DNA of 52,819 bases from Branchiostoma floridae. Its lineage: Eukaryota; Chordata; Leptocardii; Amphioxiformes; Branchiostomatidae. Positions 31,894 to 41,180 of this stretch are shown piece after piece (within the stretch, counting starts at the first letter, position 1; the number at the start of each line of letters is the position of its first letter). Both the position numbers and the translations under genes were made by a program. The stretch is from the NCBI RefSeq assembly GCF_000003815.2, contig NC_049988.1, positions 18,495,427-18,548,245 on the forward strand, given 5' to 3'. Below the pieces are notes generated by a model. That model saw only the letters and a list, made by a program, of their open reading frames with translations. It was not told the origin of the DNA and made no database searches.

Positions 31894-34230
31894 CCTGTTT
31901 ATTACAGACATTACTCCATCCTGTCGTTTGATTTATCTTCCGTTATGAATGAGGCTGCTTTTCGCGCTGCATTTATACGAAAACGTCCACACTCGATTAA
32001 CATATTCAAGTCACTCGCTATGCGTCCGTTGTCAAATTTTGACAAAAATTACCCTTAATTGCACCCATTGAATATTCTTTCAACTTCCTCGTTTCCAACA
32101 TTTCTGCCATGTGCATGAATATCAGTTTTAGTACATTTATTGTCGGTGTTCGAGACCTGCAATTTGTCACTCTACATTGTCGTGACACACAGTATCGAAA
32201 AATCGAAAGGTTTGCGCCGTTTTTCCAGTGAAAGTACAGCTCAGTGTAAATGAATATTACATTGTCACGCCGAATGAGCTCGAACAATGCCCCGCGCGTG
32301 GAAACAGCCGTACAAATCGCCGTGCGAGTCTGCCATGATAACAATTCGCCCGTCAACATGTAGAAATTCTCTAGCCCTTGGGGCATTCGGGCGTTGTTGA
32401 AAGACTATACCACAACTGCCTGCACCTGTCGTTTATGTAAATTATTCAAATCGGCTGATAATAAACGTCGCTATATTTCATCAATTTAATGTTTATTTGG
32501 ATTTCGTGAGCGTAAATATGTTTATACACCGCCAGTAACTTTTGTTTATTGTCAGTTTCCGCGTATATCCGTAAACAGGTCGTTTTGTTATGCCACCTGC
32601 GTTAGAAATCGGTATATTAGAAACGTGTTTATACTACACTGTACTAGTACTACTACAATAGGTTGACTATCTAAATTAACAGAGTATTTGACCATAGAGT
32701 TCGTGTGAATGTCCGTGTGTCTGTCCGTCAGTTCTGGACATGCTATTGTGATGACTTTTGCGTGGTTGATAGCTCTTGATAATTCGTGTAAGCTTGGACC
32801 CACTAGTCTAACGACATTCACATATCATATATCATATCATATCATATCATCATAATTGCTACCACACAAGTAGCTGGCATCGTTTTCCACTAGAGGCCGA
32901 GACCATGCTGCGTACGACGAGCGACTAAAATTTGACACGGAAATCAAACCTTGACTTCCACAAGTCCAATTCTGATCGCTGTGCAGTCGCACAGTGATCG
33001 TCGTCTAGTGGAAATGGGACCTAACGCAAACCAGGTTTCACTGTCTACAACAGACATTTTCCAACCTAATTACCGATCCATAATGTGCCGAATTGGAATG
33101 AAGGCTGCGAAGTGAAACAGATGACTGTTGCCTCTCCGCTCTACTTGGTATTTAGGCTAAGGCCACGAATTGATTTTACGAAATGCGAAGCGCACGATTA
33201 CATAAAGTACTGCCTGTGTGTTTATGTATGCATTTATTGGTCTGGCCTTCTGTTCAGCACGTACTGCCAGGGCTGCCCAATTAGCAATGCTAGCCCTGCT
33301 GACAAAGACAAAATAACAATATATATACAAAGTATACTATGATTATCACTATCTATAAAGAGAGGTCAGACTCAGTGCGTATTCTGTAAGAGTCGCCTAG
33401 GTATTCTCTGAGTTCACCTTTGCCATGGTGTGTGAATGAACGTCAACGTGAAAAACTGGGACAAGTTCATTGCGTTTGACGGTGACTGACTATTCTGTCG
33501 CGTGATAAATGACACCGTTTACACGCAGCTAACGTTATAACGCAGGGATTTGGTGATATATATATGTACTGCACATCCGTTTGGCTGGTGCAATGTCGTG
33601 TTCTGCATACTATTATGTTGCAATAATATGTAGGCAAAATGACAGTCCACGTGTAGGGTAGGAGTTCTTTCCGAATAAAACGAAGTCTGAAAGGCAGGAA
33701 GTTGCAAAGAATACAGAGTAATATGGAAAATACGAGGAGGATGAAGAAAAGAGAAAAGTTGCAAAAACAATATTTCAACCACAACGGAGGATTTTAAGTG
33801 CTTTGTGTGAAAAGTATTAGTTACATTAAACAGTTAGCCAACGTATCCTTCTCGTTAAAGCAATTCTGTCAAAATTTGAATACAATAGAATTAAATCCAG
33901 AGCAGCACACACAATATTGACATCGAAATGAGCGACCAGCCCCCTCCAAAAATTCATTAAATTATATCGATTGATCCCAATGGTCAAAAGAGATGCATTA
34001 GGCTCTAAAAACGTCCCCGGATAAAGTGACAGCTGCTACCGGCCCGTCTAATCATTATCTCATACAGGACAGCCTACAGTACCCGTTCCCTTGGGATGGT
34101 ATAAGCTGTGTTCTTTCTTTTTTGTTCGCCGTATGGCCGTACATGCGTGAAATTGTGAGAGTGTACGCAGCCGAAGGAAGCCCGTATCTGAAACTACTAA
34201 TCTAATGAGCGAAAGTAAACCAAGTGGCCG
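31894..34230. other. Gene-free stretch
   Basis: A short ATCAT/ATATC run lies at 32820-32852. A LINE-tail-like antisense fragment with CATTTATTGGTCTGGCC lies at about 33230-33320, echoing the intron 1 repeat of the fjx1-like gene (CATTTATTGGTTTGGC). No gene was recognised. Confidence 0.4.
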
Positions 34231-34233
34231 CTA

Positions 34234-34388
34234 ATTTCCAAGCAGATGTTAGGTGGAACATCGTATTGTTTCTGACTGTCTGGCTTATATGAGAGCTACA
34301 TTTGGGAAGCTTTCAAAGAGGTCCGATAGTATAATGATAGAAAATCGTTACGATCCGCGATCTTCCATACAAACATCTGCTTGGACAT
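34234..34388. mobile_element. MITE, CCAAGCAGA family
   Basis: ATTTCCAAGCAGATGTTAGG and ACAAACATCTGCTTGGACAT are inverted ends. The interior starts with GTGGAACATCG, comparable to GCAAAATCG in the 13215 copy. Confidence 0.75.
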
Positions 34389-34616
34389 TATATCAGTACG
34401 CAATTTTACCTTCTCTCTCTTACTTGCGATGTCACTGGCCAATGATGATGTGTTTGTGATCGGTAGACATCAAGAGATAAACAATATTCAGAGACACTTC
34501 GATTTCTAGATATCTCTACAACGGGATTGAAAATTCAAAGCTACGTACGTTGAATTTTTGGTTCCGAGTGAAGTGCAGTGCCTTTGATATATTTCGCAGA
34601 TGGAGATGCTAAAACT

Positions 34617-34628
34617 AAAAGAACTGAT
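34617..34628 (+). repeat. Left target-site duplication of the Penelope-like cluster
   Basis: AAAAGAACTGAT lies directly outside the leftmost end of the inverted PLE copy and recurs at 40021-40032, directly outside the right end. Confidence 0.7.
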
Positions 34629-34669
34629 GAAAAGATGAAAGTTGAATCTCTACTTCTGGATAAATCAAA

Positions 34670-34721
34670 TTTACTTCAGACGTTTCAAACGACCTCCGTC
34701 GTTCTTCTTCAGTGAAATAAA
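34670..34721 (-). ncRNA. Hammerhead ribozyme-like motif, minus copy 1
   Basis: The same 52-nt motif as at 36209-36260, on the minus strand: stem I arm TTTATTTCA, core CTGAAGA, a 6-bp stem II (AACGAC/GTCGTT), GAAA, then CGTC and the stem I return TGAAGTAAA. The core is intact. Confidence 0.65.
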
Positions 34722-34961
34722 AATAAAAGTTTACAACACTGAGGAATAAAGAATACTTCTTACGTTCTAAATAAACAAAAAAGGTAACGGCTAAGGTGTT
34801 CTAAAGTAAACATGGTAGGTAACTACAGAGGTGTTCTAAACAGTGTTCTAAATAAACAAAAAGGTAACTGACAAAGGTTCTTAGATACATTCTAGCAAAA
34901 TAAGAAAGGCTAACAAGGGATATAATGATAATAAGTGTCTATATATCAATGAAACCATCAT

Positions 34962-35504
34962 TTACTTTAAAACATCATTCCAAGCACTGGAAAGGTCAGT
35001 TCTCAGCCCCCCCTTTCGATTGAGAGATGGACGATAAATGCGCTCGTAAATGGCTTCCTTAACCCCCCTTTCAAACCAACGTGGTTCTCTGTCTAAAATG
35101 TCTGTTGTATCTAAAGAAAACGAATGTCCGTTGTGGATGTTAAGATGATGCCAAATGGCTGACGAAAATTTGCTTGTGCTGGCCCTGCAGTGTTGCTTAT
35201 ACCTTTCCTTTAGTGGTTGGCTTGTCTCCCCGATGTAGGTCTCCTTGCACTGCGTGTCATCACATTTCAGTCTGTAAATGACATTAGATTTGATGTTTTT
35301 GTTGAGTTTGTCTTTTGGGTGCACAAGTCTCTGTTTCAACGTTGAGTAGGGTTTGAAATTTGTGGCGATGTCTTGACTTTGTAGGATCCGTCTTATCTTT
35401 TCTGAAACCCCTTCCTTGTTCCTGCTGGTATCGTCTAGGTTCCTCACTGAGTCCAAGCAAAACTTGCCATAATGATCCTTTAAACATTTGTCAACATTAT
35501 ACAT
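34962..35504 (-). CDS. PLE short ORF: GIY-YIG endonuclease without reverse transcriptase
   Basis: 180 residues. The N-terminal ~28 (MYNVDKCLKDHYGKFC and on) resemble those of the full ORF but differ at several positions. After an Asn-Lys-Glu junction the rest (from GVSEKIRR) is identical to the C-terminal endonuclease of the full copy. The GIY-YIG parts are VIYRLKC, then TYIGETSQPLKERYKQH, the HHLNIHNGH segment and a conserved acidic helix (RWFERGVKEAIYERIYRPSLNRKGG). The RT core is absent. Whether it yields a nuclease, acts in trans or is only a deletion derivative is unknown. Confidence 0.75.
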   Translation of the reverse strand: MYNVDKCLKDHYGKFCLDSVRNLDDTSRNKEGVSEKIRRILQSQDIATNFKPYSTLKQRLVHPKDKLNKNIKSNVIYRLKCDDTQCKETYIGETSQPLKERYKQHCRASTSKFSSAIWHHLNIHNGHSFSLDTTDILDREPRWFERGVKEAIYERIYRPSLNRKGGLRTDLSSAWNDVLK

Positions 35505-35558
35505 CCAGGAATATAATGAAAAGATGAAAGTTGAATCTCTACTTCTGGATAAATCAAA

Positions 35559-35610
35559 TTTACTTCTGACGTTTCAAACGACCTCCGTCGTTCTTCTTCA
35601 CTGAAATAAA
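35559..35610 (-). ncRNA. Hammerhead ribozyme-like motif, minus copy 2, core mutated
   Basis: Same layout as the other copies, but the core reads GTGAAGA (the essential first C changed to G) and the stem I return begins AGAAG instead of TGAAG. It is predicted inactive. Confidence 0.55.
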
Positions 35611-35750
35611 AATAAAAGTTTACAACACTGAGGAATAAAGAATACTTCTTACGTTCTAAATAAACAAAAAAGGTAACGGCTAAGGTGTTCTAAAGTAAAC
35701 ATGGCAGGTAACTACAAAGGTGTTCTAAACAGTGTTCTAAATAAACAAAA

Positions 35751-35850
35751 NNNNNNNNNNNNNNNNNNNNNNNNNNNNNNNNNNNNNNNNNNNNNNNNNN
35801 NNNNNNNNNNNNNNNNNNNNNNNNNNNNNNNNNNNNNNNNNNNNNNNNNN
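35751..35850. other. Assembly gap (100 N)
   Basis: Exactly 100 N, the usual placeholder for a gap of unknown size, between oppositely oriented PLE copies. Confidence 0.99.
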
Positions 35851-35851
35851 A

Positions 35852-35968
35852 ATGTTTGAAAGGGGGGTTAAGGCAGCCGTTTGCGATCGCATTTATCGTC
35901 CATGTCTCAATCGAAATGGGGGGCTGAGAACTGACCTTTCCAGTGCTTGGAATGATGTTTTAAAGTAA
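35852..35968 (+). pseudogene. Truncated PLE endonuclease C-terminus
   Basis: 38 codons plus stop, matching the last residues of the PLE ORF (FERGVK...RIYRP...GGLRTDLSSAWND) with several substitutions. It is cut by the assembly gap, followed by the PLE untranslated repeat. It is more diverged than the other copies. Confidence 0.75.
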
Positions 35969-36208
35969 ATGATGGTTTCATTGATATATAGACACTTATT
36001 ATCATTATATCCCTTGTTAGCCTTTCTTATTTTGCTAGAATGTATCTAAGAACCTTTGTCAGTTACCTTTTTGTTTATTTAGAACACTGTTTAGAACACC
36101 TCTGTAGTTACCTACCATGTTTACTTTAGAACACCTTAGCCGTTACCTTTTTTGTTTATTTAGAACGTAAGAAGTATTCTTTATTCCTCAGTGTTGTAAA
36201 CTTTTATT

Positions 36209-36260
36209 TTTATTTCACTGAAGAAGAACGACGGAGGTCGTTTGAAACGTCTGAAGTAAA
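36209..36260 (+). ncRNA. Hammerhead ribozyme-like motif, plus copy 1
   Basis: Stem I is TTTATTTCA (36209-36217) with TGAAGTAAA (36252-36260), nine pairs including one G-U. The core is CTGAAGA (36218-36224). Stem II is AACGAC (36227-36232), loop GGAG, GTCGTT (36237-36242). GAAA is at 36244-36247, then C, G, T and the cleavage-site C at 36251. Stem III would be only two pairs with no loop, so a dimeric fold is the likely active form, as proposed for small hammerheads in repeats. There is a one-base asymmetry beside stem II. Hammerheads are known in PLE repeats. Confidence 0.7.
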
Positions 36261-36314
36261 TTTGATTTATCCAGAAGTAGAGATTCAACTTTCATCTTTT
36301 CATTATATTCCTGG

Positions 36315-36857
36315 ATGTATAATCTTCACAAACGTATAAAGGATCATTATGGCAAGTTTTGCTTGGACTCAGTGAGGAAACTAGAAGATACCAGCAGGAA
36401 CAAGGAAGGGGTTTCAGAAAAGATAAGACGGATCCTACAAAGTCAAGACATCGCCACAAATTTCAAACCCTACTCAACGTTGAAACAGAGACTTGTGCAC
36501 CCAAAAGACAAACTCAACAAAAACATCAAATCTAATGTCATTTACAGACTGAAATGTGATGACACGCAGTGCAAGGAGACCTACATCGGGGAGACAAGCC
36601 AACCACTAAAGGAAAGGTATAAGCAACACTGCAGGGCCAGCACAAGCAAATTTTCGTCAGCCATTTGGCATCATCTTAACATCCACAACGGACATTCGTT
36701 TTCTTTAGATACAACAGACATTTTAGACAGAGAACCACGTTGGTTTGAAAGGGGGGTTAAGGAAGCCATTTACGAGCGCATTTATCGTCCATCTCTCAAT
36801 CGAAAGGGGGGGCTGAGAACTGACCTTTCCAGTGCTTGGAATGATGTTTTAAAGTAA
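36315..36857 (+). CDS. PLE short ORF: GIY-YIG endonuclease without reverse transcriptase
   Basis: 180 residues. The first 28 equal those of the full ORF downstream (MYNLHKRIKDHYGKFC and on, ending EDTSR). It then joins through Asn-Lys-Glu to the endonuclease from GVSEKIRR, identical to the full copy. The same junction occurs in the minus-strand copy at 34962-35504, although that copy's N-terminus differs. The deletion therefore arose once and has been copied, or it is a regular form of the element. The bases at the junction (AACAAGGAAG) are not present at either breakpoint of the full copy, so simple splicing of that copy does not explain it. Confidence 0.75.
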   Translation: MYNLHKRIKDHYGKFCLDSVRKLEDTSRNKEGVSEKIRRILQSQDIATNFKPYSTLKQRLVHPKDKLNKNIKSNVIYRLKCDDTQCKETYIGETSQPLKERYKQHCRASTSKFSSAIWHHLNIHNGHSFSLDTTDILDREPRWFERGVKEAIYERIYRPSLNRKGGLRTDLSSAWNDVLK

Positions 36858-37097
36858 ATGATGGTTTCATTGATATATAGACACTTATTATCATTATATC
36901 CCTTGTTAGCCTTTCTTATTTTGCTAGAATGTATCTAAGAACCTTTGTCAGTTACCTTTTTGTTTATTTAGAACACTGTTTAGAACACCTCTGTAGTTAC
37001 CTACCATGTTTACTTTAGAACACCTTAGCCGTTACCTTTTTTGTTTATTTAGAACGTAAGAAGTATTCTTTATTCCTCAGTGTTGTAAACTTTTATT

Positions 37098-37149
37098 TTT
37101 ATTTCACTGAAGAAGAACGACGGAGGTCGTTTGAAACGTCTGAAGTAAA
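37098..37149 (+). ncRNA. Hammerhead ribozyme-like motif, plus copy 2
   Basis: Identical to the motif at 36209-36260, offset 889 bp. It lies about 55 bp upstream of the full ORF's start codon. Confidence 0.7.
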
Positions 37150-37203
37150 TTTGATTTATCCAGAAGTAGAGATTCAACTTTCATCTTTTCATTATATTCC
37201 TGG

Positions 37204-39651
37204 ATGTATAATCTTCACAAACGTATAAAGGATCATTATGGCAAGTTTTGCTTGGACTCAGTGAGGAAACTAGAAGATACCAGCAGGAAGATCGCTGATT
37301 TTCGGAACCATCAACGCTTTAGCCTACGTTGTCTCAAGACTGGAATCACACCTGTGAGTTTGCGTTTGAAATCACCGATCCATGGTTTTAAGGCTGGCAA
37401 GATCATCGCCAACACAGAAAGGAAACTTCTCAACGAGCGTATACGTCAAATCAACTACAAGTTAGATGGTCTTAAGGCGAAACAAAAGGATCTCCAGGAT
37501 TTTCTTCGATGTCGTTTGTCCAATGATGACTTCAACGAGGTACTGGAGTTTATTTCTCGCGTACAATTGAATCAACACGAGAAGGTGAAATCAAGACAGC
37601 AAAACAAATTTGAACGTTTATCCCAAAAAAGTTTCAAGAGCAGAGCGGATATTGACCCCAATTGGAGACGTTCAGGACAGACAGTACAAGATCAGACGGA
37701 TGAGAGGTGGGTCAAGAATTTGAGCTCTTATGAATTGTCGGATTCGGAGAAATCTGTACTTTCCAAAGGCTTGAACTATGCTATTACGCCTAACAAACTT
37801 CCAGTTGTCGACATCATCACTGAAACAGAATCAGCCATACGCAGGGCTCATTTGTCACATCAAAAAGCTGAAGTTTTACGGACAAAAATTGCAACTACCT
37901 TAAAGGTTTCTAAACTTCCGACCAGTAATATCACACGTGAGGAACAGAAAGCTATTCAAGACCTTTCCAAGAATACCGATATTGTGATTCTCCCGGCAGA
38001 TAAAGGGAGATGCACCGTTATTTTAGACAAACAGCAGTACCATACGAAAGTTCAAGACTTGTTGCAAGATCAGGACACGTATTTACTCTTAAAAAAGGAC
38101 CCGACTCCCAGCTACAGAACTAGAATTAATGCAGCTTTGAAGAATCTTGAGAACGCTAAGGTCATTGATAGATTGACGTATCTAAAGTTGTATCCCAAAG
38201 GACAACAACCGCCAGCGTTTTATGGACTTCCCAAGATTCACAAACTAGGCATCCCCCTTCGTCCAATCGTTTCAAGTATACAATCAGTGACTTACGAACT
38301 TGCTCGTTTCTTGGCTAAGATCATAGGACCTCTTGTTGGAAAATCTGTTCATCACGTTAAAAACAGCAATGATTTTGTTGACAAGATCAAAGACGTCGTG
38401 GTCCAAGAGGATGAGACGATCATCTCTTTTGATGTATGTTCGCTATTTACAAGTATACCTCCTAAAGGGGCTGTGGATGTGGTGCGAGAGTTCCTACAAT
38501 CTGATGATAGCCTTCAAGATAGATGCAAACTATCAGTGGATCAGATCTGTCATCTTTTGGAACTTTGCCTAGAATGTACGTATTTCACCTATGATGGCAA
38601 ATTCTACAAACAACTACATGGTTGTGCCATGGGCTCGCCTGTCTCTCCAATAGTAGCTAACCTTTACATGGAGAAGTTTGAGGAAAAAGCTCTCAGCAGT
38701 TTCCCAGGCCCCCCTCCGGCTTTCTGGTACAGATATGTTGATGATACTTGCTGCAAACTAAAGAAAGAAGTGTCCGATGATTTTTTCCAACATATCAATC
38801 ATGTTGACAGATACATTACGTTTACCAAGGAGATGAGTCATGATAACACATTACCTTTTCTGGATGCCAAACTACGGGTAGAGAACGATGGTCACATCAA
38901 CTTGTCAGTTTACCGCAAACCAACGCATACAGATCAATATCTCCATTTTGAGTCTCACCACCCCCTGGAACAAAAACTCGGCGTCATAAGAACTTTGTTC
39001 AACCGAGCAGATACTATTGTCACATCTGTTGAAGATAAATCTAAAGAACAGGAGCATCTTAGGACGGCATTATCGAAGTGTGGATACAAGCCTTGGACTT
39101 TCAATAAAGCTCTGAAACCCTCACATGAATCTAGGAAACCACCAAGGAAATCACAGTTGGACCGCACAAAGACTGTTAACATCACAATACCTTACATTCA
39201 AGGGGTTTCAGAAAAGATAAGACGGATCCTACAAAGTCAAGACATCGCCACAAATTTCAAACCCTACTCAACGTTGAAACAGAGACTTGTGCACCCAAAA
39301 GACAAACTCAACAAAAACATCAAATCTAATGTCATTTACAGACTGAAATGTGATGACACGCAGTGCAAGGAGACCTACATCGGGGAGACAAGCCAACCAC
39401 TAAAGGAAAGGTATAAGCAACACTGCAGGGCCAGCACAAGCAAATTTTCGTCAGCCATTTGGCATCATCTTAACATCCACAACGGACATTCGTTTTCTTT
39501 AGATACAACAGACATTTTAGACAGAGAACCACGTTGGTTTGAAAGGGGGGTTAAGGAAGCCATTTACGAGCGCATTTATCGTCCATCTCTCAATCGAAAG
39601 GGGGGGCTGAGAACTGACCTTTCCAGTGCTTGGAATGATGTTTTAAAGTAA
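37204..39651 (+). CDS. Penelope-like reverse transcriptase with C-terminal GIY-YIG endonuclease
   Basis: 815 residues, uninterrupted. Residues 1-28 are the leader shared with the short ORF. Residues ~29-270 are a basic, helix-rich N-terminal region. The RT domain follows: VILPADKGRCTVILDK, then FYGLPKIHKLGIPLRPIVSS, the first catalytic Asp at 410 in FDVCSLFTSIP, HGCAMGSPVSPIVANLYMEK and YVDD at 511-514. LPFLDAKL and the PLE-like VYRKPTHTDQYLHFESHHPL come next. The endonuclease starts near 667: VIYRLKC (about 710), YIG at 725-727, the H-rich segment and a conserved Glu helix. PLEs nick the target with this nuclease and prime cDNA at the nick. The layout fits Poseidon/Neptune-type PLEs; the clade is not settled. 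The intact frame and near-identical repeats suggest a young copy. Confidence 0.93.
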   Translation: MYNLHKRIKDHYGKFCLDSVRKLEDTSRKIADFRNHQRFSLRCLKTGITPVSLRLKSPIHGFKAGKIIANTERKLLNERIRQINYKLDGLKAKQKDLQDFLRCRLSNDDFNEVLEFISRVQLNQHEKVKSRQQNKFERLSQKSFKSRADIDPNWRRSGQTVQDQTDERWVKNLSSYELSDSEKSVLSKGLNYAITPNKLPVVDIITETESAIRRAHLSHQKAEVLRTKIATTLKVSKLPTSNITREEQKAIQDLSKNTDIVILPADKGRCTVILDKQQYHTKVQDLLQDQDTYLLLKKDPTPSYRTRINAALKNLENAKVIDRLTYLKLYPKGQQPPAFYGLPKIHKLGIPLRPIVSSIQSVTYELARFLAKIIGPLVGKSVHHVKNSNDFVDKIKDVVVQEDETIISFDVCSLFTSIPPKGAVDVVREFLQSDDSLQDRCKLSVDQICHLLELCLECTYFTYDGKFYKQLHGCAMGSPVSPIVANLYMEKFEEKALSSFPGPPPAFWYRYVDDTCCKLKKEVSDDFFQHINHVDRYITFTKEMSHDNTLPFLDAKLRVENDGHINLSVYRKPTHTDQYLHFESHHPLEQKLGVIRTLFNRADTIVTSVEDKSKEQEHLRTALSKCGYKPWTFNKALKPSHESRKPPRKSQLDRTKTVNITIPYIQGVSEKIRRILQSQDIATNFKPYSTLKQRLVHPKDKLNKNIKSNVIYRLKCDDTQCKETYIGETSQPLKERYKQHCRASTSKFSSAIWHHLNIHNGHSFSLDTTDILDREPRWFERGVKEAIYERIYRPSLNRKGGLRTDLSSAWNDVLK

Positions 39652-39891
39652 ATGATGGTTTCATTGATATATAGACACTTATTATCATTATATCCCTTGT
39701 TAGCCTTTCTTATTTTGCTAGAATGTATCTAAGAACCTTTGTCAGTTACCTTTTTGTTTATTTAGAACACTGTTTAGAACACCTCTGTAGTTACCTACCA
39801 TGTTTACTTTAGAACACCTTAGCCGTTACCTTTTTTGTTTATTTAGAACGTAAGAAGTATTCTTTATTCCTCAGTGTTGTAAACTTTTATT

Positions 39892-39943
39892 TTTATTTCA
39901 CTGAAGAAGAACGACGGAGGTCGTTTGAAACGTCTGAAGTAAA
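39892..39943 (+). ncRNA. Hammerhead ribozyme-like motif, plus copy 3
   Basis: Identical to the copy at 37098-37149, in the 3' repeat after the full ORF. Together the two would cut a transcript into a unit-length RNA carrying the whole ORF. Confidence 0.7.
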
Positions 39944-40020
39944 TTTGATTTATCCAGAAGTAGAGATTCAACTTTCATCTTTTCATTATATTCCTGGATG
40001 TATAATCTTCACAAACGTAT

Positions 40021-40032
40021 AAAAGAACTGAT
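40021..40032 (+). repeat. Right target-site duplication of the PLE cluster
   Basis: AAAAGAACTGAT, identical to 34617-34628. The element's own sequence ends at about 40020, having just begun the next leader. Confidence 0.7.
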
Positions 40033-40770
40033 ATTCTAGCTCATTTCACCAATGTCCTTGATTTCACCAAAGAGCTTTCATACAATTTCTACTGTATCAA
40101 GGAGGTTAAAAATGATATTTTAACCTACTTGACTGTATCAACTCCTTTGTGAAGGTATAACAAATTTGCGTACAATTTTCGAAGACCCGTAGCAACATCA
40201 CTGATCTATCGTTTGCAGACGTGTCAATCAATTTTCATCACGCGCCATATAAGATAATAGATTCAAACTCGTGAACTGTACCAAAAATAAACACATAAAA
40301 ATGCCGCCCGAAGCATTCATGACGAGAATAAATGAATAAATGCATTATTTACATTTGTCTTTTGTCAGGGTTCGCCATGTATGACCAGACACGCACGTGG
40401 CCAGTAAGCTTCAACAATAGCATTACATATGCAGTGATGACAAAATAAACATAAGCAACAGGAATTGTGTAAACATTCGCAATATCGCGGATTCGCATGT
40501 TCTATTAAAACGGTCTCTTTACTATGCATGGGCCCGTCTTTAGTCTAGTGGACTCGAACTGAATGAACGATCGCCCAATTTTCTTCAAGATAATTGGAAA
40601 TGGAGAACGAGAGAAGCATATCAAGTACTGTATGCGCTTGTTTCGTAGGTTGCACCAAACACGCAGTTTTCGACCGCGTACTAGTATCTCACTCACAAAA
40701 AGATATTTTAAAAATCCGTTTAATCATCAATATTCTGTGTGAGAAACGTAGCATTAACTGCTGTCTCTAG
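40033..40770. other. Gene-free stretch
   Basis: Unique-looking AT-rich DNA, the right side of the PLE target site. Confidence 0.35.
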
Positions 40771-41180
40771 TCCTTTTATATAGTTCAATGACATGTGCAC
40801 TGCAAACGACATGCATTCCGTTCAGGCACTACAGTAGACGGACAGCTATCAGGGTCCTCGGGCGGTTGGCATCACCGCAGTTGTTGACCAATGAGCGCGC
40901 AGCAGGAGTTGTTGGGACGGAGGCCTCGCCAGACCCTGCCCCTCCATTCGGGGGCCCGCGTCGTCCGTCCTTTTGTTTTCTCCCGTCCTCTGATTGATGG
41001 AGCGACAAGGTGATGCACGTTCTAATGATAGCATGCAGGTAAGCGCGAACACAGTCGGGGAATCGAGCGGCCTTTGTCTGTTTGGAACAGTCGGAGAGGC
41101 GAGACCAGAACGTGCTACGCTTTGGTAGTACCACCGTTACAGCGGGTACGCAGAAACTGTGCTTCCATTTTTGGTGAGTG
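40771..41180 (+). promoter_or_regulatory. Possible promoter and untranslated first exon
   Basis: A TATA-like TTTATATAG (40775-40783) is followed by 300 bp of GC- and CpG-rich DNA with a donor-like GCATGCAG/GTAAGCG near 41039 and another GTGAGT near 41173. The coiled-coil exon at 46377 begins with untranslated bases after an acceptor, so it needs an upstream first exon. This is one candidate; the link is inference. Confidence 0.25.

Larger units (their letters stand above)
34629..40020 (+). mobile_element. Penelope-like retroelement (PLE) cluster, tandem and inverted copies
   Basis: The order from left is: minus-strand short copy (34629-35510); minus-strand UTR of another copy (35511-35750); 100-N gap; plus-strand truncated copy (35851-36300); plus-strand short copy (36315-37203); plus-strand full copy (37204-40020). 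The ~350-bp untranslated block after each ORF (for example 36858-37203 and 39652-40000) looks identical by eye and serves as the long direct repeat (pseudo-LTR) typical of PLEs. A 12-bp direct repeat flanks the whole assembly. Similarity between copies implies recent activity. The cluster may be longer in reality because of the gap. Confidence 0.9.

Noticed and set aside
36315-36857. Short PLE ORF as a spliced, reverse-transcribed copy of the full ORF
   Set aside because: The junction bases are not found at the corresponding ends of the full copy and no GT-AG pair fits, so simple splicing does not explain it.
34629-40020. LTR retrotransposon
   Set aside because: Direct repeats flank an RT ORF, but there is no protease, RNase H, integrase, primer-binding site or TG..CA ends. 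The GIY-YIG domain and RT motifs identify a Penelope-like element.
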